DNA of 51,344 nucleotides from a virus. The translations under genes were made by a program, and so were the position numbers. Below the pieces are notes generated by a model that saw only the letters and a list, made by a program, of their open reading frames with translations, was not told the DNA's origin and did no database searches. This document shows, in pieces, positions 1 through 7,575 of this stretch. Where the stretch lies: IMG/VR virus record IMGVR_UViG_3300033155_001120, positions 1 through 51,344 of that record. One strand, written 5' to 3'. Position 1 is the stretch's first letter. The number at the start of each line of letters is the position of its first letter.

Positions 1-1
1 C

Positions 2-169
2 TATTATAACAAGGCAGGCCAGATTATAGGCATGACCGAAAATCCAGTAACACCTCTTGGTGAAAGTTTAAAAGAATTACGTGAGGAGGCCATCATGTTT
101 TTGCAAGCATGTGGCCACCCCGTATTAATTGAAGATGATATTGTGTTTCATGGAGACGAAGAATTATGA
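2..169 (+). CDS. Hypothetical protein, 5' truncated
   Basis: This is the C-terminal 55 residues of a gene that begins before the window. The frame is open from base 2 to a TGA at 167-169 and shares an ATGA overlap with the next start, as its neighbours do. The visible part is acidic near the end (EDDIVFHGDEEL). I do not recognise a family. Confidence 0.65.
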   Translation, partial: YYNKAGQIIGMTENPVTPLGESLKELREEAIMFLQACGHPVLIEDDIVFHGDEEL

Positions 170-360
170 GCGAGTGGACTTGTAGACCGGCAGAGTATTG
201 GCGTAAGCGTAGTATGATGGATGAAAATTATCTTGATGCAGTTATAACTATAATTGGCAAAGCACTCCCACATATACAGCCAGACATTGAAGTGATGGAT
301 GAAGCTTGGAACCGAAGTTTAGATGTATTGAATGCGGAGTATCCTTTAGATGAAGGTTAA
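166..360 (+). CDS. Small hypothetical protein (64 aa)
   Basis: The start is coupled to the upstream stop by ATGA, so it is probably translated by re-initiation. The protein is soluble and mixed-charge, with an amphipathic middle (DAVITIIGKALPHIQPD). There is no signal peptide, membrane segment or recognisable motif. It belongs to the co-directional early block of small genes. Confidence 0.6.
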   Translation: MSEWTCRPAEYWRKRSMMDENYLDAVITIIGKALPHIQPDIEVMDEAWNRSLDVLNAEYPLDEG

Positions 361-393
361 AGACTTAATAGCTGAAATCCCAATGATGATGTA

Positions 394-570
394 ATGATTT
401 CCGGGGATGCAGAAGGTAATTATTTTAGTGAGGGTGTCGGTATAGAACGAGGTGTGTTCAAAGATGATACCTTCTACTCTCTGGAGTGGTCAGCAGATGA
501 TGCATGCTTAGAACAAGAAGAATGGGACAAGATGAGAGCTGGTCAACAGTGTATAGTGATTTGGCCATGA
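394..570 (+). CDS. Small acidic hypothetical protein (58 aa)
   Basis: The frame opens at ATG 394 and ends in TGA at 568-570, overlapping the next gene's ATG (567) as ATGA. That coupling, the good fit into an otherwise empty 200-base gap and the acidic composition typical of this block support it as a real gene. It is Asp/Glu-rich with two Trp residues near the C-terminus. No family is recognised. Confidence 0.55.
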   Translation: MISGDAEGNYFSEGVGIERGVFKDDTFYSLEWSADDACLEQEEWDKMRAGQQCIVIWP

Positions 571-821
571 CGGGTATCCAAGACAAGGCTAATGAGTTAT
601 TCGCCTATGCAGACTTATGTAATGATGAGGTAGGAGAGACTTGCCTACTTCTGTGTAGTATGTCTGGGTACACTTACGCACTAACTGCGGAGTTTATAAA
701 AGCTCTGGAAGAAGAGATTGATAGGAACCTTGAGTGGTTCCAAAACAACTCAAAAATTGTTAACAACGAACACACCGAAACATACCGCAGGCTAGAGTTA
801 GAGTACCACCGTGATCAATAG
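567..821 (+). CDS. Hypothetical protein (84 aa)
   Basis: A longer reading frame begins at 504, but ATG 567 is chosen because it overlaps the preceding stop as ATGA; the upstream extension lies inside the preceding gene in another frame. The protein is helical, with a Cys-containing stretch (CNDEVGETCLLLCSMS) and charged C-terminal half. It overlaps the NADAR gene by 11 bases. Function is unknown. Confidence 0.6.
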   Translation: MTGIQDKANELFAYADLCNDEVGETCLLLCSMSGYTYALTAEFIKALEEEIDRNLEWFQNNSKIVNNEHTETYRRLELEYHRDQ

Positions 822-1242
822 TTTCCACAACGAACATAGATTTTTAAGTAACTTCTGGATGTGCCCAGTTGTGCTGGACGGTGAGGCCTACACGTCCGTG
901 GAAGCAGCGTATGTAGCTGCTAAGACTACAGACATAAAGATACGTCATGCTGTACAAAAACTAGCTACACCGGGAACAGCTAAACAATTTGGTAGAGCTA
1001 TACCCCTACGAGAAGACTGGGAGTTAGTTAAAATAGATATTATGCTGAACTTATTAAGACAAAAATTCAAGGTAGGCACTACACCAGCCGAGTTACTAGC
1101 CCATACAGCCATGGAAGAGCTGGTTGAGGGTAATCACTGGGGTGATACATTCTGGGGAGTGTGTAACGGTAAAGGTGAAAACAACTTAGGGAAGTTGCTC
1201 ATGTTAGTACGAGCAGAAAACAAACTAGAGATGTTGAAATGA
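811..1242 (+). CDS. NADAR domain protein (YbiA-like N-glycosidase / ADP-ribosyl hydrolase family)
   Basis: The 143-residue protein spans one NADAR domain. FLSNF is at 11-15, the conserved VEAAYVAAK stretch at 30-38 (usually VEhayqAaK), and NHWGDTFWGVCNGKGENNLG at 108-127 near the C-terminus. NADAR proteins cleave N-glycosidic bonds. Some act on riboflavin intermediates, and others remove ADP-ribose placed on guanine by DarT1-type toxins. The start is GTG at 811, inside the preceding gene. In a phage, reversal of DNA ADP-ribosylation is a plausible role, but the family is mixed and the substrate is not shown here. Confidence 0.85.
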   Translation: MINSFHNEHRFLSNFWMCPVVLDGEAYTSVEAAYVAAKTTDIKIRHAVQKLATPGTAKQFGRAIPLREDWELVKIDIMLNLLRQKFKVGTTPAELLAHTAMEELVEGNHWGDTFWGVCNGKGENNLGKLLMLVRAENKLEMLK

Positions 1243-1427
1243 ATGAAGAGCAAAAGATGATTTGGCTTTGGGAACAAGCCAATGGTAAGCTGGATACACA
1301 CACTGGATGTAGCTTTGCGTCTGATGACTACCCACCAACACGCCTTATACTAATGAAAGATGGCAGCGAATGCTGGAGTTTAACTAAGGCTGAGTTGGTA
1401 TTTGATTACCTAACAAAAGATTTATAA
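1239..1427 (+). CDS. Small hypothetical protein (62 aa)
   Basis: It is coupled to the NADAR gene by a 4-base ATGA overlap, which suggests co-translation. The protein is soluble, with several Trp residues and a C-terminal helix (TKAELVFDYLTKDL). No domain is recognised. Any functional partnership with the NADAR protein is inferred from position only. Confidence 0.6.
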   Translation: MNEEQKMIWLWEQANGKLDTHTGCSFASDDYPPTRLILMKDGSECWSLTKAELVFDYLTKDL

Positions 1428-1508
1428 ATAATGTTTCTTGGGTGGAGAGCCAGTTGTTTTGTACTGTTTATCCATATAATTTACGTAGGAAAATAGAGAG
1501 AATAAAAA

Positions 1509-1688
1509 ATGACGAGTACGGTAATAGTTGAAGCCCATTGTAGTCCAGAGAAAGAAGTAAAAGTTCTTATACTTACAGATGCTGATGGGAAGTTAGAAAG
1601 ACATACTCTGGAAGATGGTGAAAAAGCAGAATATTATGTTTATGATGATCGCAGTGTTATTGTAAAAGAGGTGGTAAAAGAAAAATGA
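1509..1688 (+). CDS. Small hypothetical protein (59 aa)
   Basis: ATG 1509 follows a purine-rich GAGAGAATAAAAA tract that can serve as a ribosome-binding site. The frame ends in TGA overlapping the next ATG at 1685 as ATGA. The predicted protein is a small beta-rich fold (TVIVEAHCSPEKEVKVLILTD). I see no known motif. The 81 bases before it hold no convincing gene. Confidence 0.6.
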   Translation: MTSTVIVEAHCSPEKEVKVLILTDADGKLERHTLEDGEKAEYYVYDDRSVIVKEVVKEK

Positions 1689-2038
1689 AACCTTATTACC
1701 ATGCCAGACTTTCTGTGAAAAGATACGGTGGGGTCATTGAAGATTATCTAGAAATTCATAATTTCATTGACTCTTCAAAGTCCGCACTGGCGGACGTAAG
1801 ACATAGGGCACTGATGCATAGCTCATTTGGGTGCTTCATTGTTGAAAAAGTTTATGGTGTGACATTAGAGAATAGTGCCGGTAAGGTGGTACAGGTTAGA
1901 GATTTAGCAGAAGATCATGTGCAGGAAGACCTAGGCTTTGTCCCCAGCGTGGATAAGTGGCTTAGGAACATGAGAATTGAACCATGGATGAGTGGGGCGA
2001 GAAAACGACAAACTACAAAACAAAAGAGGATAGACTGA
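1685..2038 (+). CDS. DUF6915-like phage protein (117 aa)
   Basis: The protein follows a pattern I recognise from a phage and bacterial family annotated DUF6915: an N-terminal KPYYHA followed by KRYGGVIEDYLEIHNFIDSS, then DVRHRALMHSSFG, then a late VRDLAEDHVQEDLG and EPWMSG. The many His residues and DxRHR could bind a metal, but no enzyme activity is established to my knowledge. It is ATGA-coupled upstream and overlaps the next ORF. Confidence 0.65.
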   Translation: MKPYYHARLSVKRYGGVIEDYLEIHNFIDSSKSALADVRHRALMHSSFGCFIVEKVYGVTLENSAGKVVQVRDLAEDHVQEDLGFVPSVDKWLRNMRIEPWMSGARKRQTTKQKRID

Positions 2039-2466
2039 TGGAAGAACTAGAAAGATTAGCAAAAGAAATTGAAGATATGAAGACAGCGTATCAAGAGAAG
2101 GCTCGATCAGCCCTATCAGATGTTGTGTTCCCGGACTTCTTTAAAGCTCACCCAGAAATCAAAGTGATTTACTGGACACAGTATACTCCATACTTTAATG
2201 ATGGGGAGCCTTGTGTATTTAGTGTTGGGGAGGTTTGTATTTCAGATGATGTCGAAGTGGAAGATTACTACGAGTCTTTCTTAGACGGAAAGTACTTGTG
2301 GGACTTGAAGGGTAAAGATGACTTAAAAAAAGACTTTGAGTTAGTAGCTTCGTTTATTGAAAAGAATGAAGAGTTGATGCAGGAATTATATGATGATCAT
2401 TGTGTAGTAAAAATCTTTAATGAGACTCCGGTGAGAACAGAAGTCGAAGAATATGACCATGACTAA
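2038..2466 (+). CDS. Acidic hypothetical protein (142 aa)
   Basis: An earlier in-frame ATG lies at 1984, but 2038 is chosen because it forms a TGATG overlap with the DUF6915-like stop. Residues 1-35 form a charged helix, and the remainder is acidic with many Tyr and Asp. The ending EVEEYDHD is very acidic. No family is recognised. Confidence 0.65.
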   Translation: MEELERLAKEIEDMKTAYQEKARSALSDVVFPDFFKAHPEIKVIYWTQYTPYFNDGEPCVFSVGEVCISDDVEVEDYYESFLDGKYLWDLKGKDDLKKDFELVASFIEKNEELMQELYDDHCVVKIFNETPVRTEVEEYDHD

Positions 2467-2722
2467 AATGAAACAGTTCCCGGAAAGATACACAGAGATT
2501 TCCGAGCCTTTACTTTGGCAAAACTGTATGAAAATGCCTCTTATCATTCAGGCCGCACAGATCGATGAGGAATTTCGAGTGAATACCCTTGAGGGTGATT
2601 ATAAGCAAGGTAAACCCGGGGATTATCTTATGTGTGGTATCGATGAAGAGTTATATATCTGTGATCAGGACATTTTTGAGAGAACATATACCATAGTACA
2701 AGAATCTAGGTTTACCCAGTGA
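2453..2722 (+). CDS. PGDYG-family small protein (89 aa)
   Basis: KPGDYLMCGIDEELYICDQDIFERTY (positions 54-79) matches the pattern of the small PGDYG family seen in many phages and bacteria: PGD(Y/F)-hydrophobic-G-(E/D)-x-(Y/W)-hydrophobic-C-x-x-x-x-F-x-x-(T/S)Y. The biochemical role is unknown. The start could be 2453 or the in-frame ATG at 2459. It overlaps both neighbours. Confidence 0.65.
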   Translation: MTMTKMKQFPERYTEISEPLLWQNCMKMPLIIQAAQIDEEFRVNTLEGDYKQGKPGDYLMCGIDEELYICDQDIFERTYTIVQESRFTQ

Positions 2723-2910
2723 CTGACACCCAACTAACCTTTTCTGGTTGTCCGGGCTTTACAGAGGGTGACCAGATACTGGTAGCTAAAGAAAATGGTT
2801 TCTGGAAAACGTTATGGTGTTGGATTTTTCAGTTGCCAATGAGTAGGCATAGTAGTTTTGTAGTTCTGGAAGTTAATAGCAGTACCTGTATGACTATAGA
2901 AAGAGAATAG
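2719..2910 (+). CDS. Small hypothetical protein (63 aa)
   Basis: A GTG start at 2719 overlaps the preceding TGA. The protein has a hydrophobic, Trp-rich middle (FWKTLWCWIFQL, positions 28-39) that could be a membrane-associated helix, flanked by a beta-like C-terminal part. No family is recognised. Confidence 0.5.
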   Translation: MTDTQLTFSGCPGFTEGDQILVAKENGFWKTLWCWIFQLPMSRHSSFVVLEVNSSTCMTIERE

Positions 2911-2922
2911 GAGAAATTAATA

Positions 2923-2994
2923 GTGGAAATTATATTAATCAGCATAGCACTTACAGCTATGATCTTTGCTTTGACTTGGTGGTTATTCGGATGA
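2923..2994 (+). CDS. Single-span membrane micropeptide (23 aa)
   Basis: GTG 2923 is preceded by an AGGAG-like site (ATAGGAGAAA) 8-10 bases upstream. The peptide is almost entirely hydrophobic, MEIILISIALTAMIF then ALTWWLFG, so it is predicted to be a single transmembrane helix. Its TGA overlaps the next gene's ATG (2991) as ATGA. The clear RBS and coupling favour a real gene despite its size. Confidence 0.5.
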   Translation: MEIILISIALTAMIFALTWWLFG

Positions 2995-3296
2995 GTGAGT
3001 TTGAAGATCAAATAGACAGTCTTAATGCTATTTGTCCATATTGTGGTGATAAATGGCAACCAGAGGGTGAGGACTTCTCTGAAGATGAGCGAGAAGAAGT
3101 ATGCGAAGAGTGTGGTCAGGCATACTATCTCCATCAAAGCTTTACTGTAGACCACCACACATCACCAGACTGCGAAATAAATGGTAGAGAGCACAACTGG
3201 GAACCTTTTGAATTTCGTGATGGTAGGTCTCATGATTACTGTACTATTTGTGATAAGGCAGCACCCTATACAAGGGACTCAAATAGTAATGAGTGA
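2991..3296 (+). CDS. Small zinc-ribbon protein (101 aa)
   Basis: CPYCG (C15, C18) pairs with CEECG (C38, C41) to form a likely zinc ribbon. A second cluster near the C-terminus (EHNWEPFEFRDG followed by CTICDKA) resembles another small metal knuckle. Start 2991 is preferred over an upstream in-frame start because it overlaps the micropeptide stop as ATGA. A nucleic-acid or protein-binding role is possible; none is shown. Confidence 0.6.
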   Translation: MSEFEDQIDSLNAICPYCGDKWQPEGEDFSEDEREEVCEECGQAYYLHQSFTVDHHTSPDCEINGREHNWEPFEFRDGRSHDYCTICDKAAPYTRDSNSNE

Positions 3297-3570
3297 TAAA
3301 ACGCAAGCAATGGCTGAAGAGATGTACCAGATCATGTGTGACTATGTTGGTGCTGATCATCCGGGGAAGTGTATTGAGTCTATTAAGTTTACACTTGATT
3401 CTATGGAAATAGAAATAGAACGTAAGACAGCTGAATGTGATAAACTTAGGTTTAGATTAATGACTGGCTACGATTTAGTGGCAGAGTCCATGGCGGATAC
3501 CAAGCAGTATGACTTTGAGGCAAGAGCTAGAGCTTTTGTAAAAGCGGTTCAGAGAGAGTTAATGCTATGA
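3289..3570 (+). CDS. Hypothetical helical protein (93 aa)
   Basis: ATG 3289 lies inside the end of the preceding gene and gives an 8-base overlap. The frame stays open further upstream, but that extension is buried in the previous gene. The product is mostly helical and charged (DSMEIEIERKTAECDKLRF), probably a short coiled coil. No family is recognised. Confidence 0.6.
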   Translation: MSDKTQAMAEEMYQIMCDYVGADHPGKCIESIKFTLDSMEIEIERKTAECDKLRFRLMTGYDLVAESMADTKQYDFEARARAFVKAVQRELML

Positions 3571-3833
3571 ATGAGTGGGAAAGGGAACCTGACTTCATTA
3601 ATGACGAAGGCTTCAAGTGGTGGAAGGAGGATAGCATCACAGATTATGCTAGACGGGAAGATCAATTTGGTACTGTTCTTAAAGCTACGTGTTTTGTCGT
3701 AGAAGAACCCGGTACAGGACGAAAAACAAGGCTCCTAGTTTCTGAGGATCAAGAGATACTAGCAGACGAGCAAGGTCTGGAAGCCATGGCTATAAAAATT
3801 GACATGTTAAAATTCTTGGAGAGAGATAAATGA
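3567..3833 (+). CDS. Hypothetical acidic protein (88 aa)
   Basis: It is ATGA-coupled to both neighbours. The protein has a Trp-rich N-terminus (EGFKWWKEDSITDYARRED) and a beta-like middle with a basic GRKTRLLV stretch. I do not recognise it. Confidence 0.6.
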   Translation: MNEWEREPDFINDEGFKWWKEDSITDYARREDQFGTVLKATCFVVEEPGTGRKTRLLVSEDQEILADEQGLEAMAIKIDMLKFLERDK

Positions 3834-3976
3834 ATAACGAGATGTATGTAGTAACAGCAGCGGATGGTAACAGGTTTGTGTCTTTCAAAGATGGTGACCG
3901 ATGGGTAGCTACCAGTAGTGGTAACAAGATTCATCACTTCGTTGAAGGATATATCGTAAGCTGGATAAAGATATAA
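3830..3976 (+). CDS. Small hypothetical protein (48 aa)
   Basis: The frame starts at ATG 3830 in an ATGA overlap and ends at TAA 3974-3976. The product looks like a short beta-hairpin protein (MYVVTAADGNRFVSFKDG, then DRWVA) followed by HHFVEGYIVSWIKI. No family is recognised. The coupling to the previous gene is the main support. Confidence 0.5.
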   Translation: MNNEMYVVTAADGNRFVSFKDGDRWVATSSGNKIHHFVEGYIVSWIKI

Positions 3977-3999
3977 TAACTTAATAAAGGAGAAATAAA

Positions 4000-4218
4000 A
4001 TGTTTAAAGAATACGAAACTGAGATAAATAACTTTATGTATTGGTTCTTTGGTACAGCAGTAGTATTACTATTCTTTGGAGGGCTTGTAGCTTTTGTTGT
4101 GGGTATTGCAGCAGCAGCTGGTAGAGAGTTAGTAGACGAAAATAGTACAGATGAAGAAAAAATGTGGGGTGGCGGTGCTTCCGTGCTCGGAACCATAGCG
4201 GCCTTACTAATAGTATGA
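4000..4218 (+). CDS. Small membrane protein, two predicted spans (72 aa)
   Basis: A strong AAAGGAG site precedes ATG 4000. Residues about 13-39 form one long hydrophobic segment ending in AAAAG, and residues 57-72 form a second. An acidic loop with DENSTDEEK lies between them. It is likely an inner-membrane protein of the infected cell. No lysis or exclusion function can be assigned from sequence alone. Confidence 0.65.
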   Translation: MFKEYETEINNFMYWFFGTAVVLLFFGGLVAFVVGIAAAAGRELVDENSTDEEKMWGGGASVLGTIAALLIV

Positions 4219-4724
4219 TGACAGAAATAGAGAAGTTTATAAAGTGGGTGGATGACCAAGTTCATAACCACGGGCTTATACAGATCAGTGGTGTACACCT
4301 TGATAAAGGCGGCACAGCTATGGACATTCTAAGGTCTAAGTCTAAAGAAGTTATGTTGTATGGAGACGTAGAGCCATCTTTAGAAGACGTTGCTAAATCC
4401 ATGAATGATTTAGCAGACATGGATACCATACATTACAAACCCTATGTGGATAACGTAGACCGAAAAGAATACCAAGGTCTGTGGGAGTTAATGGGTGGAA
4501 GCAAAATGTTGACTGTTGATGAAGTGAAAGAAAAAGCAGAAGTCATGGAGTTACATGGTATGGACTTCTTACATAAAGATTTCACTCCCGGTGCTAGAAG
4601 TAGTGATGTAGAGCACATCCGTTTGATTTTTATTGATGGAGTAGAAACTGTGTTTACACTTGAGGAATTCGAACCTCTTAAAGGCACAAAGTTTAATTTA
4701 CGCCCGAGCACAGACCATTCCTGA
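4215..4724 (+). CDS. Hypothetical protein (169 aa)
   Basis: The open frame begins at 4164, but the tandem ATGATG at 4215 overlaps the membrane-protein stop and is preferred. The N-terminal half reads as a helical, acidic domain and the C-terminal half as beta-rich (HIRLIFIDGVETVFTLEEFE). No catalytic motif is recognised. Confidence 0.6.
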   Translation: MMTEIEKFIKWVDDQVHNHGLIQISGVHLDKGGTAMDILRSKSKEVMLYGDVEPSLEDVAKSMNDLADMDTIHYKPYVDNVDRKEYQGLWELMGGSKMLTVDEVKEKAEVMELHGMDFLHKDFTPGARSSDVEHIRLIFIDGVETVFTLEEFEPLKGTKFNLRPSTDHS

Positions 4725-4960
4725 TGTGCACTTGGTGTGATAAATTTTCCAAGAGAAACTTTGAAAATAAGTATTTTGGATTTTCTAGAGCACGTTGGTT
4801 AAGTTTCTATGGGGAGAGATGGCTCCTATGGAGACCAAGGAGCAAATATAAGAATGGTTTCCTAATATATGGTCGAAGTGAACAACATGAAGCCAGACGT
4901 ACTCTACGTGGGGGTTGTATGAGAAAGGGGAATGGTATATTTGGGAATGACAGAGAGTAA
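4724..4960 (+). CDS. Small basic hypothetical protein (78 aa)
   Basis: It starts in a TGATG overlap and ends in a TAATG overlap with the release-factor-like gene. It is unusually basic and aromatic for this block (RWLSFYGERWLLWRPRSK) and opens with a CTWC pair. The composition could suit nucleic-acid binding, but there is no family match. Confidence 0.5.
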   Translation: MCTWCDKFSKRNFENKYFGFSRARWLSFYGERWLLWRPRSKYKNGFLIYGRSEQHEARRTLRGGCMRKGNGIFGNDRE

Positions 4961-5355
4961 TGGAAGAACTACATCTAACAAAGAAAGATTTCCGACTGGA
5001 GTGGTTCTCTGGAACAGGTGGTGGGGGTCAATATCGTAATAAGCATCCAAATTGTTGTAGGATTACTCATATAGAAACGGGGTTAATGGCCACCGGCCAA
5101 AGTAACCGTGAGAGGCCTGCTAACCAGAAAGAAGCCTTTAATAAACTAGCCAGACTTATACTTGCATATTATGAGGCACCTCCTGAAGCTCGACGTACCC
5201 TTGCCCCTACTATAAGAGACTACCATGGTGGGAGGAACGAGGTAAAAGATAAAGCGTCCGGATTCAAACAAACTTATAAAAAAGTCGTGACAGGGGGTCA
5301 CATAGATGATATGATAGATGCTCGAAAAAAGGCTTTAGGAGAAAATAATGAATAG
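4960..5355 (+). CDS. Lone GGQ (class I release factor catalytic) domain protein
   Basis: Residues 11-60 carry the catalytic core of bacterial release factors: F-R-L-E-W-F-S-G-T-G then GGGQYRNK, with the GGQ at 22-24, followed by THIETGLMATGQSNRERPANQKEAF, matching the H-x-P/E-T-G and E-R-x-x-x-N-x-x-x-A pattern. The family triggers hydrolysis of peptidyl-tRNA on the ribosome. At 131 residues it lacks the codon-recognition and superfamily domains of RF1/RF2, so it is closer in layout to ArfB/YaeJ or PrfH-type factors. The C-terminus is not strongly poly-basic like ArfB, though Lys-rich. A ribosome-rescue or translation-shutoff role is plausible. Confidence 0.85.
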   Translation: MEELHLTKKDFRLEWFSGTGGGGQYRNKHPNCCRITHIETGLMATGQSNRERPANQKEAFNKLARLILAYYEAPPEARRTLAPTIRDYHGGRNEVKDKASGFKQTYKKVVTGGHIDDMIDARKKALGENNE

Positions 5356-5815
5356 GGGAGATTGTGCTAAACTTGTTGTAGGGTGTACGTTAGTGGCGGC
5401 AGACGGAGAGAGAATCTTCGGAGCCAACTGGTGTGCTAACCCACAAGAGGTGTGCCCTAGAGAACCCGGCGAAGACTACACAAAGTGCACGACTATTTGT
5501 CAGCAGTTAGGTCATGCTGAAGAAGTAGCTCTTAAAGAGGCTGGTAACAAAGCTAAGGGTGCCCGAGCCATTTTGGAGGGTCACACATATGCTTGTAGAG
5601 ATTGCCAAGAGGCTTTGTTTTCTGCTGGCGTTGTAAGTTTGGAGATAAAGCACCCTAAGTATCAACCTGTGGACTTTGAAACGAGTCCATGTTCTGTTTG
5701 TGGAAAAGAAACACCTAATGTATTTAATATAAGTTTAAAGGCTGTACCAGTTTGTGAAAGATGTGCTGATTCGATATCTCTTCAGCAGGTAAACTACGTA
5801 CTACAAAATAAATAA
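5348..5815 (+). CDS. Cytidine/deoxycytidylate deaminase-like protein with C-terminal zinc ribbon
   Basis: HAE at 56-58 and the paired Cys of YACRDCQEALFSAGV (C83, C86) form the zinc site and proton-shuttle Glu of the cytidine deaminase fold. The C-terminal 45 residues add CSVCG (C115, C118) and CERC (C136, C139), a separate zinc ribbon. The nucleotide or nucleic-acid substrate is not clear, since the region before HAE is unusual and Cys-rich. It overlaps the release-factor-like gene by 8 bases. Confidence 0.75.
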   Translation: MNRGDCAKLVVGCTLVAADGERIFGANWCANPQEVCPREPGEDYTKCTTICQQLGHAEEVALKEAGNKAKGARAILEGHTYACRDCQEALFSAGVVSLEIKHPKYQPVDFETSPCSVCGKETPNVFNISLKAVPVCERCADSISLQQVNYVLQNK

Positions 5816-5826
5816 AGGAGAATAAT

Positions 5827-6117
5827 ATGAAAGCTATATATGAGTTTTATTGGGACTGTGGGAGAATGGGAGACCTAACTGGATTGTTTATTGCTAACAC
5901 ATCAGATATTGATAAGATCATAGGCGAAGAAATTTATTTTGGTGAAGTGTTAGGTAAACATTCAGAAATCTATGGTGACCTAGAAGAAAAAGACTTAACT
6001 GTTAAGTCTAAAGATCAAGAGTTCATCAAACAGTTTGAGGATATAATGGGTGAGGGTACTATCTCCGGCTATAACCCCTTAAACTATCACCATGAAGATG
6101 AGAGAGTAGGAGAATAA
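5827..6117 (+). CDS. Conserved-looking phage protein of unknown function (96 aa)
   Basis: An AAAGGAGAATA site precedes ATG 5827. The protein reads IYEFYWDCGRMGDLTGLFIA then IYFGEVLGKHSEIYGDLEEKD, a pattern I associate with uncharacterised phage proteins. The C-terminal third is acidic and His-rich. No catalytic role is known to me. Confidence 0.6.
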   Translation: MKAIYEFYWDCGRMGDLTGLFIANTSDIDKIIGEEIYFGEVLGKHSEIYGDLEEKDLTVKSKDQEFIKQFEDIMGEGTISGYNPLNYHHEDERVGE

Positions 6118-6118
6118 T

Positions 6119-6607
6119 ATGAGTACACAAGATGTCCCGGGTCATGGGAGTGCGAAAAGTGACGTGCTAGGTATGGGCGTTTGGGGTGAACACGATGATG
6201 GAAGTTTGTTATTCGTCGAGTCCACTGAAGGTGGTCGAGTTATTTATTCGATCTTTGATATGGCACAAAACCCTATTACTGAGTACCGTGATGCTATGCC
6301 TGAAAAAGGCTTCAAGCAAACGTTCTCTTATGGGAGCAAGAATGCTAAAGTAGACAGTGGTTGGGTTTTTCATGACAAGACACCTTTCCCTTGGGATAAG
6401 ATTATGTCTGTGGGTGGAAAAGATGGCATGCGCTTCGCTTCAGCAGAAGATCAACTAAACGCTGCCCAACGGTTGGCTAAATCGATGGAGATGCGTGGCT
6501 CCACTTTTGATGGGGATAGGTATGCCCATTTAAGAGAGAATGTTGGACGTAAAGGTAAAACTATTATTGACAAAATCCAACGAGCTGTTAGTGAGCTGAG
6601 AAACTAA
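6119..6607 (+). CDS. Hypothetical protein (162 aa)
   Basis: The start is one base after the preceding stop. The protein is mixed alpha/beta with an aromatic segment (KTPFPWDKIM) and a basic C-terminal helix. Nothing in it allows a function to be named. Confidence 0.65.
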   Translation: MSTQDVPGHGSAKSDVLGMGVWGEHDDGSLLFVESTEGGRVIYSIFDMAQNPITEYRDAMPEKGFKQTFSYGSKNAKVDSGWVFHDKTPFPWDKIMSVGGKDGMRFASAEDQLNAAQRLAKSMEMRGSTFDGDRYAHLRENVGRKGKTIIDKIQRAVSELRN

Positions 6608-6608
6608 G

Positions 6609-6917
6609 ATGCAGGAAGCCATATCAGAAGATGGTAAAGCTGAAGGTGTTATACGTACGGACATGCACTGTCATGATTGTAACAAAACCTTCTATGCATC
6701 TATAGATTTTGATATCGAAGGTAACCATACTATTATTTGTCCATATTGTGGTCACCAACACTGCCGTGTTATCGAAAACGGACAAGTGACGGGCGAACGG
6801 TGGGACAGTAAGTGGGGGGATAGTATTGATAGAACAGAGAGAGTTTGGAGTCATCAGTCACTAAAGATGGAGACATCTTCTGCCGCTATGCTACTTCGTA
6901 ATAAGTGGATAAAATAA
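6609..6917 (+). CDS. Small zinc-ribbon protein (102 aa)
   Basis: CHDC near residue 21 and CPYCG near residue 44, about 20 residues apart, make a classic four-Cys zinc ribbon. This is followed by a basic, helical C-terminal tail. Similar ribbons occur in phage nucleic-acid-binding proteins. The gene is packed one base after its neighbour. Confidence 0.6.
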   Translation: MQEAISEDGKAEGVIRTDMHCHDCNKTFYASIDFDIEGNHTIICPYCGHQHCRVIENGQVTGERWDSKWGDSIDRTERVWSHQSLKMETSSAAMLLRNKWIK

Positions 6918-6918
6918 G

Positions 6919-7575
6919 ATGGCTGCTGGTACAGGCATATCAATTTCTAATGGTGGTAATGGTAGTATAACTATTGGGCAGGGTGGTCATATTACTGTGA
7001 GCAACTATACTTCTACCTCCGCAACTGCTACAACCGGTTGGTATAATACATCTACTACTGGAGGTAGTGGTCTAACAGTATCTGATTTTCAAGATGTTAT
7101 AAAACGTGACCCCACTTATGTGGATGGTGATGTAAAAGTTAAACCTAACTCTGAGCTACATTTACCAGATGGTAGTGTTCTCAAAGTAGATAGTTTTGGT
7201 AACTTTAAAGTACTCGATGATAAAGCCATTGTTACCCACAAGGGGAATAATACAAGAGAGTTTAATAAGTTTATTAATGCCAGCGATTTACTAGAGGCAT
7301 TTATAAAAGATCTAGGCGATCTCGGTGTTAAGCAGCACGAAGTTCTGGACGTACCAATTGAGATGTTTATTAATTGGTTAATATTTAAAGCCGCTGAGGA
7401 GGATGGTGATGATGCACCTACGGATGTACCGTTGTTAGAATCATCTGTAACTCCACACAAGCATCCAAAGTGTTTGTGTTGTGGTAGGTTTATTAAAAAG
7501 AAGCTGGTGGAGCACAAAATACACTTTTGTAATCCTAAACACCATGAACGTTATTTAGAGAGGATAAGTATGTGA
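6919..7575 (+). CDS. Gly/Ser/Thr-rich protein with C-terminal zinc knuckle (218 aa)
   Basis: Residues 1-55 are low-complexity Gly/Ser/Thr. The middle (VKVKPNSELHLPDGSVLKVD) looks like a short beta-repeat. The C-terminal 30 residues hold CLCCG, then a Cys and His (HFCNPKHHERY), a likely zinc site. The mixed make-up suggests a virion or accessory protein but is not diagnostic. It has an ATGA-type overlap with the next gene. Confidence 0.55.
   Translation: MAAGTGISISNGGNGSITIGQGGHITVSNYTSTSATATTGWYNTSTTGGSGLTVSDFQDVIKRDPTYVDGDVKVKPNSELHLPDGSVLKVDSFGNFKVLDDKAIVTHKGNNTREFNKFINASDLLEAFIKDLGDLGVKQHEVLDVPIEMFINWLIFKAAEEDGDDAPTDVPLLESSVTPHKHPKCLCCGRFIKKKLVEHKIHFCNPKHHERYLERISM

Noticed and set aside
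1431-1496. A 21-codon ORF with a hydrophobic middle
   Set aside because: There is no convincing ribosome-binding site and no overlap with neighbours, unlike the other accepted small genes.
7116-7517. Minus-strand ORF of 133 codons
   Set aside because: It lies wholly opposite a coupled plus-strand gene and has a Ser/Leu-rich composition typical of antisense shadows.
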